Shown: positions 33,780-45,315, counted from the first letter of the stretch. The stretch is 64,000 nucleotides of DNA from Hibiscus mutabilis (GCA_019671005.1 CM033744.1:12578128-12642127), one strand, 5' to 3'. The notes: a model not told the origin generated them from the letters alone. Made by a program: numbers and translations.

Positions 33780-34710
33780 TTAAGGTCATGAGGTTTTCTT
33801 AAAGGCTGTAGCTCAGGCCTTATCGACTTCTATCATGTCTTGCTATGTTTTGCCGAATGGTCTAATTGATGATATGGTTTTCGCTATGAGATCCTATTGG
33901 TGGACAGGTACTTATAATGATCGTGGTTGGCCGCTCATCGCATAGTCAAAAATTTGTCAACCGAAATCCCAAGGAGGTTTAGGCTTTCGTGATCTTAAAT
34001 TATTCAATACGGCGCTTCTCGGGAAGCAAGTTTGGTGAATAATTCATAACACGCAGTCGCTTGTATTTAAGGTACTATCTGGAAAGTATTTCCCATATGG
34101 TAACATCCTTCATGCTCGCCTTGGAGATAGGCCTTCGTTTGCATGGCGTGGAATCTTTCATGATATGGAAAAGATGTCCCCGAGCTTATTTTGGAGAGTG
34201 GGCATTAATAGCTCCATTCGTATGCATAGAGATGCATGGGGAGGCACCGAGCGTATTATTTTTGACACAGAATATTCTGATTGGGCAGTCAATCTGATTC
34301 GGTGCGGTAACTTCATGATACCAAATGAACCGTGTTGGAATAAAGCTTTGGTTCGGCAAGTGTTTACACCTGGTGATGCGCAGAGAATTCTCAAGTGTCC
34401 CATTGCTCCAACGAGGGAAGAACCTATTCTTTGGTCCGGTCATTCGTCTGGATGCTACACCACCAAATCTGCGTATTTATGGTTGCTAAAGACAGAGTCG
34501 AGTCCTACTTCTAACAAGGGTATTTGGAAAATTCTAGCTAAATTTCAGACCCTGTCCCAGATCTGTATTTTTGCTTGGCGTGCATGTCATGAGGCTTTGC
34601 CAATCGGAAACAGGTTAGCTAGAGCAGGAATAGGGACCGTTATATGCAACATGTGTGAACAGGAAGAGGAGACAGCAACGTATGTGTTCAGAGACTGCAG
34701 ATTTTCCTAG
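33780..34710 (+). pseudogene. LINE RT thumb and zinc-binding (zf-RVT-like) region
   Basis: After frame breaks, segments read F-L-K-A-V-A-Q-A near 33798, G-G-L-G-F-R-D-L near 33975, and L-G-D-R-P-S-F-A-W-R near 34122. From 34165 an open frame of 181 codons includes L-W-S-G-H-S-S-G-C-Y-T-T-K-S-A-Y near 34430 and F-A-W-R-A-C-H-E-A-L-P, then I-C-N-M-C-E-Q-E-E-E-T-A-T-Y-V-F-R-D-C. That is the C-x2-C-...-C pattern of the zinc-binding domain after plant LINE RT. Confidence 0.85.
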
Positions 34711-35019
34711 GAAGTGTTAGAAATAGGTGATGTTCTTGTGTGTAAAAGAAATGGTGCACAGGCTACTGTTAAAGAATGATTCTCGGCTACAACACAAACC
34801 TTAGATGCTGGTCGCTTTGCTTCGTTGATAGTGCTATTGTGGAACATTTGGAACCGTAGGAATTCAAAGGTCTACGAAAATGTTTTGCAGTCAGCCCGAT
34901 CTATTGTTGCCAATGCTTTGTTGTTACAATCTGATTTTTACTTGGCCAAGCACGAGTACATCATGTGATGATTCCGCTACAACCTCGATGGAGTAAACCC
35001 GGGTAAGGATCCGAAAAAG

Positions 35020-35395
35020 TTAACGTTGATGGAGCTTTCATAGCAGCTACAGGAAAGGTTTCTATAGGTGGTGTGGCTCGGGACCATGAGGGATTCATAC
35101 TAGCTGGTTTTGCACTCAATCTGACTGGGTCTCACACTGTCGAGACCGTAGAGGCTGCAACTTTTAAAGAAAGAATTCGATTGGCCGTTAATCATGGCTG
35201 AGTGGATACAACTGTCGAGGGGGATGCACTTAGCGTGGTCAATTGCCTGGCGAACCCATCCATTGATATATCAACGGTGGGTGTCCACCTCGGTGAAGCT
35301 CGTCAATGGCTAACAAGCTTTGGCTCGATTCAGGTATATTATGTTAACATGATTGCGAATGTTGTTGCACACACATTGGCATATTGAGCCTTAGA
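35020..35395 (+). pseudogene. LINE RNase H domain, plus strand
   Basis: Reads V-D-G-A-F near 35028, G-G-V-A-R-D near 35068, an E-A-A-T-F segment near 35150, and after a stop at the usual Trp position V-E-G-D-A-L-S-V-V-N near 35215, ending N-x-x-A-N-V-V-A-H-T-L-A near 35350. The catalytic D, E and D are recognisable and the C-terminal N-x-x-A-x-x-L-A is present. One in-frame stop (TGG to TGA) kills it. Confidence 0.82.
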
Positions 35396-35487
35396 CAGTA
35401 ATTGTTTTTTTATATGGATCACTTCGAGTGTATCCTACCCCATGTTTTGTTCGATGCGGTTAATGATTAATATAATCATTTTTTGTT

Positions 35488-35566
35488 AAAAAATAATGAT
35501 TTAGTTGAGCTTTTAACCATAAATAAAAGAATAATGATGAAGAGTTCATATTTTAATCTGACAAAA
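35488..35566 (+). repeat. Noncoding repeat, copy B, middle part
   Basis: TAATGATTTAGTTGAGC through TTTTAATCTGACAAAA matches 23149-23226 of copy A; it ends in the CAAAA target duplication. Confidence 0.8.
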
Positions 35567-36141
35567 TATAACACGTTAAACCCGGTATCACATTGGGCCT
35601 CAAGCCCAAACTCATATACAAAAATTCGCGAGCAAGTTTAGCCCAAGTCCATAATTTCATAAACCATACTATCGTTATAAAGAGTTGCACAAAATATTCA
35701 AGAGTTACTTTGGAGCTCCAATTTAAAACATATTAATTTAAAAACATTTGATATAGAAAATAAATCGAAAGGAGTTACAGATACAAAACATAAGGAACCT
35801 ATCAATACATTGCCCCTACAAATCTAAGTATTGCACTCTTCACATATCGATGCACTGAAGTCTTGCTTCAATGGCTCCTTGTAAAGAACGTAGTAACCTA
35901 AAGACCTGCGTAAGGAAATAACAATTCCAAACACTGAGCTCGAAAGCTCAGTAGATACACCTCTATTCTACTATGCTTCATGCAGATCATAAACATAAGC
36001 ATGTAGTCAAACAATGATTAAGCATGCAAGAATATCATGTGGCGCTACTCTGTTCGCCTAAACACATGTAATCAATATAATCAATCATCCAAATAATTAA
36101 AGGCTCACAAGGCCCCACATACCATACCATACTATGCATGA

Positions 36142-36305
36142 GTGAGGTCGGGTCACATAGCATCGGTACATACACTCCGGGTGAGGCCGGGTCATGTAGC
36201 ATCAAAACATACACCCTGGGTGAGGCTGGGTCATATAGCATCAGAACATACTCCCCGCTCGAAATCATCCTTCGAGCACATACGGATGAGGCCCGGGTCA
36301 CATAA
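36142..36305. repeat. Minisatellite, about 38-bp units
   Basis: Units at 36142, 36180 and 36219 with core GTGAGGCCGGGTCA and CATAGCATC, plus a diverged unit near 36283. The copy in the other LTR is at 43171-43345. Confidence 0.85.
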
Positions 36306-36599
36306 CATCGGTAACCTCCATCCCCTCATCTTACCATGGTGTTGCAATATATTCTCGGGCATCCGGATCCCATCTACCAAGTGCTCACACGGCATGAATT
36401 AACATTACGTCAATGGCTTTTAACCAAAGCATGCATTACACAAGTTTTCATTCCCATTTTAAACTCATTTTATTTACATACAGGATTACAAATCCAGTTT
36501 CTCAATTTTATGATTCATTTCATACCTCTAGGGACTCATTGGGCCCTTTACCTCGAATTATAGAACCCCCGAATGCAAACTCCATTTTCCCGATAGATT

Positions 36600-36960
36600 A
36601 CCCTATGCGTACCGATACTTCTATATGGGTATCGGTACACCCCTATAGGTATCGATACTCTCCTCGAGTATCGGTACTCATTTTACAATAAAAAAATTTG
36701 GTGTTAAGCTCGTACTGATATACCCCCTCGCTATCGGTACCCAATACCGGTACGCTTACCCCCGTACCGATCTTCAAACTTAATGGAATAATGGTACCGA
36801 TACGCATCCCTTGCGTATCGGCACACAAAAACGCTACTGGAATTTTATTCATAACAGGGGTATCGATACTCAAAAAGTCATACTGGTACACCCTTCATGT
36901 TTTGCCTCCTTCCCTAGAGAGGGGTACCGATACTGAACCACACGTACTGGTACGCGAACC
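36600..36960. repeat. GTATCGGTAC / GTACCGATAC array
   Basis: More than a dozen short palindrome-like motifs (GTACCGATAC, GTATCGGTAC, GTATCGATAC) at irregular 15-40 bp spacing; the homologous array in the other LTR is at 43640-43995. Confidence 0.85.
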
Positions 36961-37858
36961 TAGATTTCCAGGTTTGCGGTTTGAATCTCTTGTCTTTAGC
37001 CTCCAAACCAACTTGGTAACCCCCAAAACCCAACCTATAACTTATAGAAGGTGTTTAGTGTCGGTTTCTATTAATTTTACAAGTTTTTAACATCAATTAT
37101 AACTTTTGCCATTAACACCCATCAAGATCATTCAAGCATGCTCAAAACACCAAAATGACATGCAAATCAATTACCCTTATGATATGCAGGAACCAAGGAG
37201 TTGAAAATGTACTATAACATCCTTTGAATTACCAGAAAACCTTGATTCCACAAGCTTCAAGCCATTTTTTTTCCTTGAGCCTTAGAGTGCTCTCCTACTT
37301 TTTTTTACTACAAAAGATGGATTATAATCGTGTTACAACCCTAGTGGGGAGATTAGGAAGCTAAAATACAATTTATACCAAAAATGGAGCCTCCAACACC
37401 CCATTCATGTTCTTCCCAAAGACCCCCACCAAAAACCCCTTCTTCCACTAAAAATAGCCATTTTTACCTTGGTTTAAAGATCTCTATATGCTGAACAAAC
37501 TTTCCTTCTTGACCAAAACATGATTCACACTCAAAACATTAAAGATTTCACCTTTAACATTCAAACTTTGGGTAAGAGATGAGGATGGGTGGGAGAGGGA
37601 GCAAGAGGACAATGGTGACTTCACCCACCTTACAAAATCTGCAAAAAAATTAAGTAATCACCAGCCTTTTTTCCTCCTAATCGTATATTTACCATATTAA
37701 ATCTCTCAAAATCATCCTAACCCAAACCCAACTTAACTTAAGCAAGCCCAACGACACTAGGCCCAAAAAGATGCCCAAGGCCCCATATTTTGGCCCAAAC
37801 TCGTGGCCCAACTCTCGAGTTAACCCGACCCTCAAATTTTGAAATCTGGGTCGTTACA

Positions 37859-37876
37859 ACTCTTCCCTCCTTTAAG
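37859..37876 (-). other. Polypurine tract, Tekay-like element
   Basis: The minus strand reads CTTAAAGGAGGGAAGAGT directly before the TGTAACGACC start of the 3' LTR. Confidence 0.85.
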
Positions 37877-37948
37877 AAAATTCCATCCTCAAAATTTACC
37901 TTTGGGAAACATATATGAGTAAAGTAGCTCTATGTCCTTCTCAACTTC

Positions 37949-38251
37949 CTACGTGGCTTCCTCGACCCCGTGGTTCATCCATAACATTTTCACTAAGGGT
38001 ATACATTTGTTGAGAAGCTCCTTAACTCCTCTGTCAAGAACTCTTATAGGTTCTTCTTCATAAGTCAGATCGGGACGAATCTCAATTTTTTCAAGAAAAA
38101 TCACATAAGAAGAATCTGAACGATAACGTCTCAACAACGATATATAGAATACGTTGTGGATTCGTGCCATCTCTAGAGGTAGGGCTAACCGGTAAGCTAA
38201 AGGTTCGACTCTCTCAATGATCTTATACGGTCCAATGAATATTGGGCTCAA
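37949..38251 (-). pseudogene. Integrase C-terminus with chromodomain-like tail
   Basis: An open stretch reads L-S-P-x-F-I-G-P-Y-x-I-I-E-R-like residues, A-Y-R-L-A-L-P, then L-R-R-Y-R-S-D-S-S-Y-V, followed by R-P-D-L-T-Y-E-E-E-P-I and V-L-D-R-G-V-K-E-L and finally V-K-M-L-W-M-N-H-G-V-E-E-A-T. The last segment is the chromodomain-like end typical of Tekay/Del chromoviruses, which target heterochromatin. It stops shortly before the polypurine tract. Confidence 0.85.
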
Positions 38252-38399
38252 CTTACCTTTCTGCCCAAAGTGGATGGTTTTTTTCTACAATGACATATAG
38301 AGAAAAACCTTGTCACCGACCTCATATTCAGTTTGCTTGCATTTCTGATCCGCATAGGCCTTTTGACAATCAAAAGCTGCTTGCAACCTATCTTTGATG

Positions 38400-39210
38400 A
38401 TTTAAACCTTTTCTTTATTTTGTTTAATCAATTCTGACCCCCACAATCTTCCTCTCATTAAGCTCCATCCAACAAAGAGGAGTTCTACATTTACGCCCAT
38501 ATAAGGCCTCGAAATGAGCCAGTTTGATACTTGACTGGAAACTGTTGTTGTAAGCAATTTTAACCTCCTCCCAACTCTTGTCAAAATCTATAACACAACA
38601 CTGAAGCTTATCCTCCAATATCTAAATGACTCGCTCAGACTAACCATCGGTCTAAGAATGAAAAGCTATACTAAAATGCAACTTGGAATCCAAAGCCTCA
38701 TGGATCTTCTTTCAAAGCCTAGCGGTGAAACGAGGGTCTCTATCAGATATAATCGATGATGGCACTTCATGAAATCTTACAATCTCCTTGATGTACAATC
38801 TAACCAACCGTCCAAGGGTAAAATTATACGTACAGGTAAAAAGTGAGCAGACTTAGTCAAATGATCCACGACACCCAAATCGCATCATACTTTTTTCGTG
38901 TTAATAGAAAACCCGTAACAAAATCCATTGTCACTCAATTCCACTTTTATTGGGGAATCCGAATAGGCTGAAGCAAGCCCGAAGGAACCTAGTGCTCCCT
39001 CTTTACTTGCTAATACGCAAGACACTTGGTTACAAATTTGGATATATCTTTTTTTATGCTTGGCCACCAATAGAAAGAGCGAAGATTTTGGTATATTTTG
39101 TTACTCCTAGGATGCAAGGTATACGGTCTACGATGCGCCTCTCTAAGAATACGATCTCGAAGATCCTTCAATGCTAGAACACACAATCGACCCTTAAAGT
39201 ACAAAAATCT
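38400..39210 (-). pseudogene. Integrase zinc finger and core, decayed
   Basis: 39204-39010 reads R-E-A-H-R-R-P-Y-T-L-H-P and W-W-P-S-I-K-K-D-I, then T-K-C-L-A-Y-C, the H-x3-H-...-C-x2-C zinc finger with the second Cys near 39010. The core follows in several frames; a late block at 38618-38424 reads W-E-E-V-K-I-A-Y-N-N-S-F-Q-S-S-I and Y-G-R-K-C-R-T-P-L-C-W. The aspartates of the DDE centre cannot be placed in one frame. Confidence 0.8.
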
Positions 39211-39403
39211 ACCATCTCGTACCTCAAAGTCAGATACCTCACATTTCTAAATTAATTCAATCTTGTACACAAAGTTCTCATCCAACAATTGCATTCTCTT
39301 GATCTCTTGGATCAAGGTAGGTTCTACACGATGTTCGGCTAGCAACCCTCCATCATCGGTCATCCTTAACCGAGTGAACATCGCTCTCAAATTCGACAGA
39401 CTT

Positions 39404-39810
39404 TTAGCTTAAAGCATCAGCCACCACATTAGCTTTATTGGGATGATACTCTATGAAGCAATCATAGTCTTTCAACAACTCAATCCATCTACTTTGCCTT
39501 AGATTCAACTTTTTTTGAGTGATGAGGTACTTCAAACTTTTATGATCCGTGTAGACATAACACCTCTCCTCATAGAGATAGTGTCTCCAAATCTTCAAGG
39601 CGAATATAACTGCTGCTAAATCTAAATCATGCGTGGGGTAATTATTTTCATGGGCTTAAGCTGCCTTGAGGCGTAAGATACAACCTTACCTTCTTGCATG
39701 AGAACACAACCAAGCGCAGTCAACAAGGCATCACTGAAAACCACATAATTTTTTCTCGACTCGAGTTGCATCAACACCAGGGCCTTCGTAAGATACACCT
39801 TCAACTGCTC
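39404..39810 (-). pseudogene. RNase H domain, decayed
   Basis: 39804-39622 reads D-A-L-L-T-A-L-G-C-V-L-M-Q-E-G-K-V-V-S-Y-A-S-R-Q-L-K. After a frame break 39598-39404 reads K-I-W-R-H-Y-L-Y, V-Y-T-D-H-K-S-L-K-Y, R-W-I-E-L-L-K-D-Y and N-V-V-A-D-A-L-S. These are the standard landmarks of Ty3 RNase H, including the T-D-H-K-S-L motif. Confidence 0.85.
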
Positions 39811-40049
39811 AAAACTTTATTGTCTCTTCCCATTCCACTCGAAAGGGACTCTTTTTTTGTAAGAGCTTGGTCATAGGTGCCGCTATGATCGAGAAGCCCT
39901 TGACAAACCACATATAATACCCAGTAAGTCCAAAAAAACGACGAACCTCTGAGATATTCCTAGGTGGATTCCAATCTACCACAACTTGAATTTTCTAAGG
40001 GTCAACACGAATCCTATCCGTAGCAACAATGTGGCCCAAAAATACCACC

Positions 40050-40780
40050 TCGAAAAGCCAAAACTCACACTTACTAAACTTGGCATAGAGCTTCATTTCT
40101 CTCAAAGTCTAAAAGACAACTCATAGATGGTAGTCGTGCTCCTCCTTCGAGCACCAGTATACCAAGATGTCATCTATGGAAACCACCATAAACTGGTCTA
40201 GATAAGGCTGGTAAATCTAGTTTAACAACTCCATAAAAGCTGCAGGTGCATTGGTAAGCCTAAATAGCATTACCAAGAGCTTATAGTGTCTATATTGTTT
40301 CCTGAAAGCGGTCTTATGGACGTCCCCTTCTACCACCTTTAACTGGTAGTAGCCCGATCTCAACTCAATCTTTGAGAACACACAAGCGCCTCTTAACTGG
40401 TCAAATAGATCATTGATCCTCGGGAGGGGATAACGGTTCTTCACCATTACCTTATTAAGCTACCGATAGTTAATGCACATCCTCATTGACCCATCTTTTT
40501 CTTAAAAAATAAGACCAGTGTACCATAATATAAAATGTTCAGTCGAATAAAACCCCTCTCTAACAACTCTTGGATTTGGCTCTTTAATTTTCTCAACTCG
40601 GTAGGTGCCATACGATACGGTGCTATCGACACTGGTGTCGTTCCATGCATCACCTTGATTCTAAACTCTAACTCTCGATCAGAAGGTAATCCAGGTAGCT
40701 CCTCCGAAAACACATCAACAAACCCCATAACCGTCCAAATATTCTCTAACATTGGGCTCTCAACTCTGGTATCCACCACA
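40050..40780 (-). pseudogene. Reverse transcriptase, decayed
   Basis: Reads V-F-S-E-E-L-P-G-L-P near 40700, S-I-A-P-Y-R-M-A-P near 40620, Y-P-L-P-R-I-N-D-L-F-D-Q-L near 40425, F-S-K-I-E-L-R-S-G-Y-Y-Q near 40370 and an S-I-D-D-I-L box at 40163-40180. In the usual order K-I-D-L-R-S-G-Y the catalytic Asp is Glu here, so the first active-site residue is altered as well as the frame being broken. Confidence 0.88.
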
Positions 40781-40799
40781 TGAGCTAGAAAGACTTTAC

Positions 40800-41215
40800 A
40801 ACCCTATTGATTCAACTTCTGAGCCGTCAAGGCTGACACCACATTTGAAAGACAAGAATTTCTTTCTTTTCTAACAACAAGCCAAGACTTATCCGAAACA
40901 CGAAGTTTCAAACTCTTAGTTCTACAACCCAAGCTTGCATCATGCTCAAAAAGACAATCCATCCCTAAGATGATATCAAACTCTTGAAACGGTAGCACCA
41001 TCAAATCTGCAGGGAATACTATACCTTGAACCTCTATAGGACACCTCCTATAAACTTTATTAACTAACACATCATACCCCAATGGGCTAGATACACGGAC
41101 CCCTACCTCAAGATTCTCAGTAGGTAATATCCCACTACGGATGTAGGAATGGGTAGACCTTGAATCCAGAATAGCAACAATAGGAACAAAAACAAAGTGA
41201 ACATACCTAAAATAA
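40800..41215 (-). pseudogene. Aspartic protease, decayed
   Basis: The active-site loop (41149-41166) reads I-L-D-S-R-S-T-H instead of the usual D-S-G-S-T-H; the invariant Gly is Arg. Downstream, F-D-I-I-L-G-M-D-C-L near 40960-40990 and L-G-C-R-T-K-S-L-K-L match the Ty3 protease, with Cys for the usual Trp of G-M-D-W-L. Even apart from stops, the protease could not be active. Confidence 0.85.
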
Positions 41216-41378
41216 CATTAGTAGCTTCACAGTCTTCTTGTGTCTTGATCGCATACTATCTCACATGGTCTCTTGCTGTCGACTGGAAGGTACCACCACT
41301 TTGATGTCTTGTCACATGACTCGCCCCTCCTCTAGCGAAACCCCAGCCCCTCTGAGCCGCGATGGAGTTCTTCTGATT

Positions 41379-42451
41379 TTAAATTGGGACAACATCCATG
41401 GCCTCAAGATAGTCTCTCAAAAAGTGGTTTGGTGATCCACAACCATAGCATACTTTGGCATTATTGTAATATTCCCCATGGTGCTTACGCTCAAACTGGG
41501 CACATACTGGCGTATAAGATCCTCTAGACGAGCCTCTTGAACTCATAGCCAAAGAGGAGTTAGGCATCCTACACCCCGTAGAGACAGACATGTGATCAGA
41601 CCTCCCTAACAGATTCGATGCTCTACCTCTATGGTTCTAATTTCCTTGGTTCCTTCTCGTAGATGATTGAGACTGATTAGAGTGGGAATAACTCACTCCA
41701 CTTACATTGACATGGCCTCTAGCCTGACCATACGTCAACCCTTGCACTTGTTCAAGGGACATGGCACTAGTGGCCAAATCGAAAAACACTTTTGGTAGAT
41801 CTAATGTTAAGAACGTCTATATTTTCTTCTGTAAACATTTTTTGAACCACTTGTATTTTATCTTCTCTGTGGCAACAAGTTTTGGAGCATACCTACTCAA
41901 TTGTAAGAACTTTTGTTCATCCTCATAAATTGATCAATTTTCTTGTACCAGATGAGTAAATTTGTCTCGTAAGCTGTCTATATGAGCTTTTTTAACATAC
42001 TACTTCTCAAACTCGTCAAGAAAATTATCCTAAATAGGTGGGTTAGGGTACCAACCTAACTCTACGGTTTCTCACCATTGGCGAGCATTCTACTTCAGAA
42101 GAGAAATTATACACTTCAACTTATCTTTTGGCTCCAATGTCATTTGACGTAGGATCCAATGTGTATCCCTCAACCATTGATCCAATTTGATTGGGTTATC
42201 ATATCTCGACCCCAAGAAATCAATTGTACCATATGTACGAAGCCTCTCAATCGGGTCTTCTTGAGGGGTAGCGAGAGTTCTTGGGATAGCTCTCACTATC
42301 CGATCAAGCGCCCTATGCAAATGGGAAAGTGGTTAGCTTATTGATGTCTCTCATCCTCTGACCTTTCATTGGTCTCCGGGATAAAATCTTTATCATAACT
42401 CTCCTCTCTAGAGCCCCAACTCTCTTCTGGATCATGTGCTCTTCTAGGCAT
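41379..42451 (-). pseudogene. Gag, decayed
   Basis: A start codon at 42449-42451 opens M-P-R-R-A-H-D-P-E-E-S-W. After frame changes, 42320-42090 reads L-R-T-Y-G-T-I-D-F-L-G-S-R-Y-D-N-P and W-L-R-D-T-x-W-I-L-R-Q-M, the Ty3 capsid start. The zinc knuckle at 41410-41452 reads C-Y-G-C-G-S-P-N-H-F-L-R-D-Y, with Tyr where the fourth ligand Cys belongs. Confidence 0.85.
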
Positions 42452-42602
42452 ATTTGAGCTGCACAGATAACAAACAAGGTTACTCCATCTGATATTCAGC
42501 CTTAATATGAGTACAACTTCAATTTGTGGGCATGTATTCACTAGACACCCCTTTTACAACTATATATTACCCTGGGGTTTCCTAGAACTGACTAAACCTA
42601 AG

Positions 42603-42613
42603 TTCTGATACCA
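42603..42613 (-). other. Primer binding site (tRNA-iMet type), Tekay-like element
   Basis: The minus strand reads TGGTATCAGAA; the first ten bases match the initiator-Met site. Five bases (CTAAA on the plus strand) separate it from the LTR. Confidence 0.85.
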
Positions 42614-42618
42614 CTAAA

Positions 42619-44875
42619 TATAACACCCTAAACCTGGTGTCACATTGGGCCTTAAGCCAAAACCCATATACAAAAATATGCAAGCAAGTTTAACCCAAGT
42701 CCATAATTTCATAAACCATACTATCATTAAAAAGTGTTATACAAAATATTCAAGCGTTACTTTGGAGCTCTAATTTAAAACATTTAATATGGAAAATAAA
42801 TCAAAAGGAGTTACTGATACAAAACATAAGGGTCATATTGAATACATTGGCTCTACAAATCTAAGTATTGTACTCTTCACATATCGATGCACTAAAGTTT
42901 TACTCTGATAGCTCCTTGTAAAGCACGTAGAAACCTAAAGACGTGCGTAAAGAAATAAAAATTCTAAACGCTGAGCTCGAAAGCTCAGTGGGTACACCTT
43001 TATTCTACTATGCTTCATATAGATCATAAACATAAGCATGTAGTCAAACAATGATTAAGCATGCAAGAATATAATGTGGCGCTACTCTGTTCGCCTAAAC
43101 ACATAAAATCAATATAATCAATCATCCAAATAATTAAGGGCTTACAAGGCCCCATATACAATACCATACTATACAAGAGTGAGGCTGGGTCACCTAGCAT
43201 CGGCACATACAATCCTGGTGAGGCCGGGTCACGTAGTATCAGAATATACACCTTGGGTGGGGCCGAGTCACATAGCATCAGAACATATACCCCGCTTGGA
43301 ATTATCCCTTGAGCAAATACGGATGAGGCTCAGGTCACAGAGCATCGAGAACCTCTATCCCCTCATCTTACCATGGTGTTGCAACACATTCTCGGGCATC
43401 CGGATCTTATCAACCAAGTGCTCACATGGTACGAGTTAACATTATGTCAATGGCTTTTAATCAAAGCATACATTACACAAGTTTTCATTCCCATTTTAAA
43501 CTCATTTTATTTACATACGAGATTAGAAATTCGGTTTCTCAGTTTTACAATTCATTTCATACTCTAGGGACCCATTGGGCCCTTTACCTCAAATTACGAA
43601 ACCCCCGAACTCAAACTCTATTTCCTGGGCAGATTACTCTGCGCATGCTGGTACTATTATATGGGTATTGATAGGCCCCTATAAGTATCAATACTCTCCT
43701 CGAGTACCGGTACTCATTTTACATTCGAAAGAATTTGGTGTTAAGCTCGTACCGATACACACTCTCGTGTAATGGTACCCAGTACTAGTATGCTTACTCT
43801 CGTATTGATCCTCAAACTCAATGGAATAGTGGTACCGATACGCCTCTCTTGCATATCGGTACACAAAAATGCTACTGGAATTTTATTCATAACAGGGGTA
43901 CTAATACTCGGGAAGCAGTACTGGTAAGCCCTTTATGTTTTGCCTCCTTTCCTAGAGAGGGGTACCGATATTGAACCACATATACCGGTACGCAAACCTA
44001 GATTTCTAGGTTTGGGGTTTGAATTTCTCATCTTTAACCCCCAAACCAACTTAGTAACCCCTAAAACCCAACCTATAACTTATGTAAGGTGTTTAGGGTC
44101 GGTTTCTATCAATTTTACAAGTTTTTAACACCAATTATAGCTTTTGTCATTAACACCCATCAAGATCATTCAAGCATGCTCAAAACACCAAAATGAAATA
44201 CAAAGCAATTACCCTTATGATATGCCGGAAACAAGAAATTGGAAGTGTACTAACCTCCCTTGAATCACCAGAAAACCTTGATTCTACAAGCTTCAAGGCT
44301 TTCATTTTCTTTGAGCCGTAGAGTGTTCTCATACTTTTTTGACTACAAAAGATAGATGATAATCTTGTTACAACCCTAGTGGGGAGATTAGGAAGCTAAA
44401 ACATAAATTATACCAAGAATGGTGCCTCTAACACCTCATTCCCGTTCTTCCCAAAGACCCCCACCAAAAACCCCTTCTTCCACCATAAACAACCATTTTT
44501 ACCTTGGTTTAAAGATCTCTGGATGCTGAATAAACTTTCCTTCTTGACCAAAACGTGATTCACACTCAAAACCTTAAAGATTTTACCTTTAACATTCAAA
44601 CTTTGGGTGGGAGAGGGAGCAAGGAGACAATGGTGACTTCACCTATCTTACAAAATCTACAAATAATTAACCACCAGCCTCTTTTCCTCCCAACCGTATA
44701 TTTACCATGTTAACCCTCTCAAAATGATCCTAACCCAAACCTAACTCAACTTAAGCAAGCCCAACAACACTAGGCATGCTAAAAAAGATGCCCAAGGTCT
44801 TATATTTTGGCCCAATTTCGTGGCCCAACTCTCGAGTTAACCCTACCCTCGAATTCCAAAATCTAGATCGTTACA
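42619..44875 (-). repeat. 5' LTR, Tekay-like element
   Basis: 2257 bp, collinear with 35567-37858, including the 38-bp minisatellite (43171-43345) and the GTATCGGTAC array (43640-43995). It ends at CGTTACA before CAAAA. Confidence 0.93.
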
Positions 44876-44905
44876 CAAAACGTAAAAAATCTGAACATTA
44901 CATGG
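44876..44905 (+). repeat. Noncoding repeat, copy B, right part
   Basis: CAAAACGTAAAAAATCTGAA then the 9-bp ATTACATGG aligns to 23222-23252 of copy A. Copy B appears to resume at 45316 with TTATATA. Confidence 0.65.
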
Positions 44906-45306
44906 GGAGAAAAGACCTTTATATTGTCTTCCTATTTTTCCCTCAAAATATGATACCACCTAGATTATTTTTCAAAATATTGTTGTTTCTACAGTAAAAT
45001 TGAAGTCGGGTGGATTACAATCCGAATTTGAACAGTAAAATCTATTTTTTATGATTAAAAATTAAAGTCGGAGGAATTACAATCTGACTTTAAACAATGT
45101 TTTATACTGAAGTCAGAATCCTCTGTCACCGTCTTTAACATTTTTTAATCCAAAAAATAGGTTAAATAGTGGATGAACAGTGAAGTCAGATTCTTTTGCC
45201 ACCGATTTTACTTCTACTATAGCAAATGGTATAGATTGAGAAATAATCTGACAAGTACTATATTTTGGGGGGCAAAACCAGTTGTCATATTTAAGTAAAT
45301 CTTCCC
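44906..45306. mobile_element. Palindromic MULE-type MITE, 401 bp
   Basis: Flanked by an exact 9-bp duplication ATTACATGG (44897-44905, 45307-45315). The left arm (GGAGAAAAGACC, later AAATATTGTTGTTTCTACAG) and the right arm are inverted copies over nearly the whole length, with imperfect pairing and a loop near 45100. The duplication length fits Mutator-like transposition. No coding sequence. Confidence 0.85.
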
Positions 45307-45312
45307 ATTACA

Positions 45313-45315
45313 TGG

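Larger units (their letters stand above)
26630..35487 (+). mobile_element. L1-type LINE, plus strand, split by a Tat element
   Basis: RT begins near 26640 and stops at 26940. It resumes at 33232 in the same reading of the same protein region and continues through the RT C-terminus, the zinc-binding region and RNase H to about 35395, with a short 3' UTR ending in an A-run near 35487. Exact GGTTA copies at 26936-26940 and 33227-33231 flank the insertion. The endonuclease domain and ORF1 are absent, so the LINE is 5' truncated. Stops show that it is dead. Confidence 0.88.
35567..37858 (-). repeat. 3' LTR, Tekay-like element
   Basis: 2292 bp; on the minus strand it starts TGTAACGACC and ends TTATA. 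It contains a GTGAGGCCGGGTCA minisatellite (36142-36305) and a GTATCGGTAC-rich array (36600-36960). Confidence 0.93.
35567..44875 (-). mobile_element. Full-length Tekay/Del-like chromovirus, decayed
   Basis: LTRs at 35567-37858 and 42619-44875, exact target duplication CAAAA (35562-35566, 44876-44880), polypurine tract next to the left LTR and initiator-Met primer site next to the right LTR, so it reads right to left. Gag, protease, RT, RNase H, integrase and a chromodomain-like C-terminus follow in Ty3 order over 4.7 kb. All are broken by stops and frameshifts. The LTRs differ visibly (roughly one base in eight in the stretches compared), so the insertion is old. Confidence 0.95.

Noticed and set aside
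36035..37090. Several 60-100-codon frames in both orientations
   Set aside because: They fall in the noncoding LTR of the Tekay-like element and its minisatellites and are not conserved between the two LTR copies.
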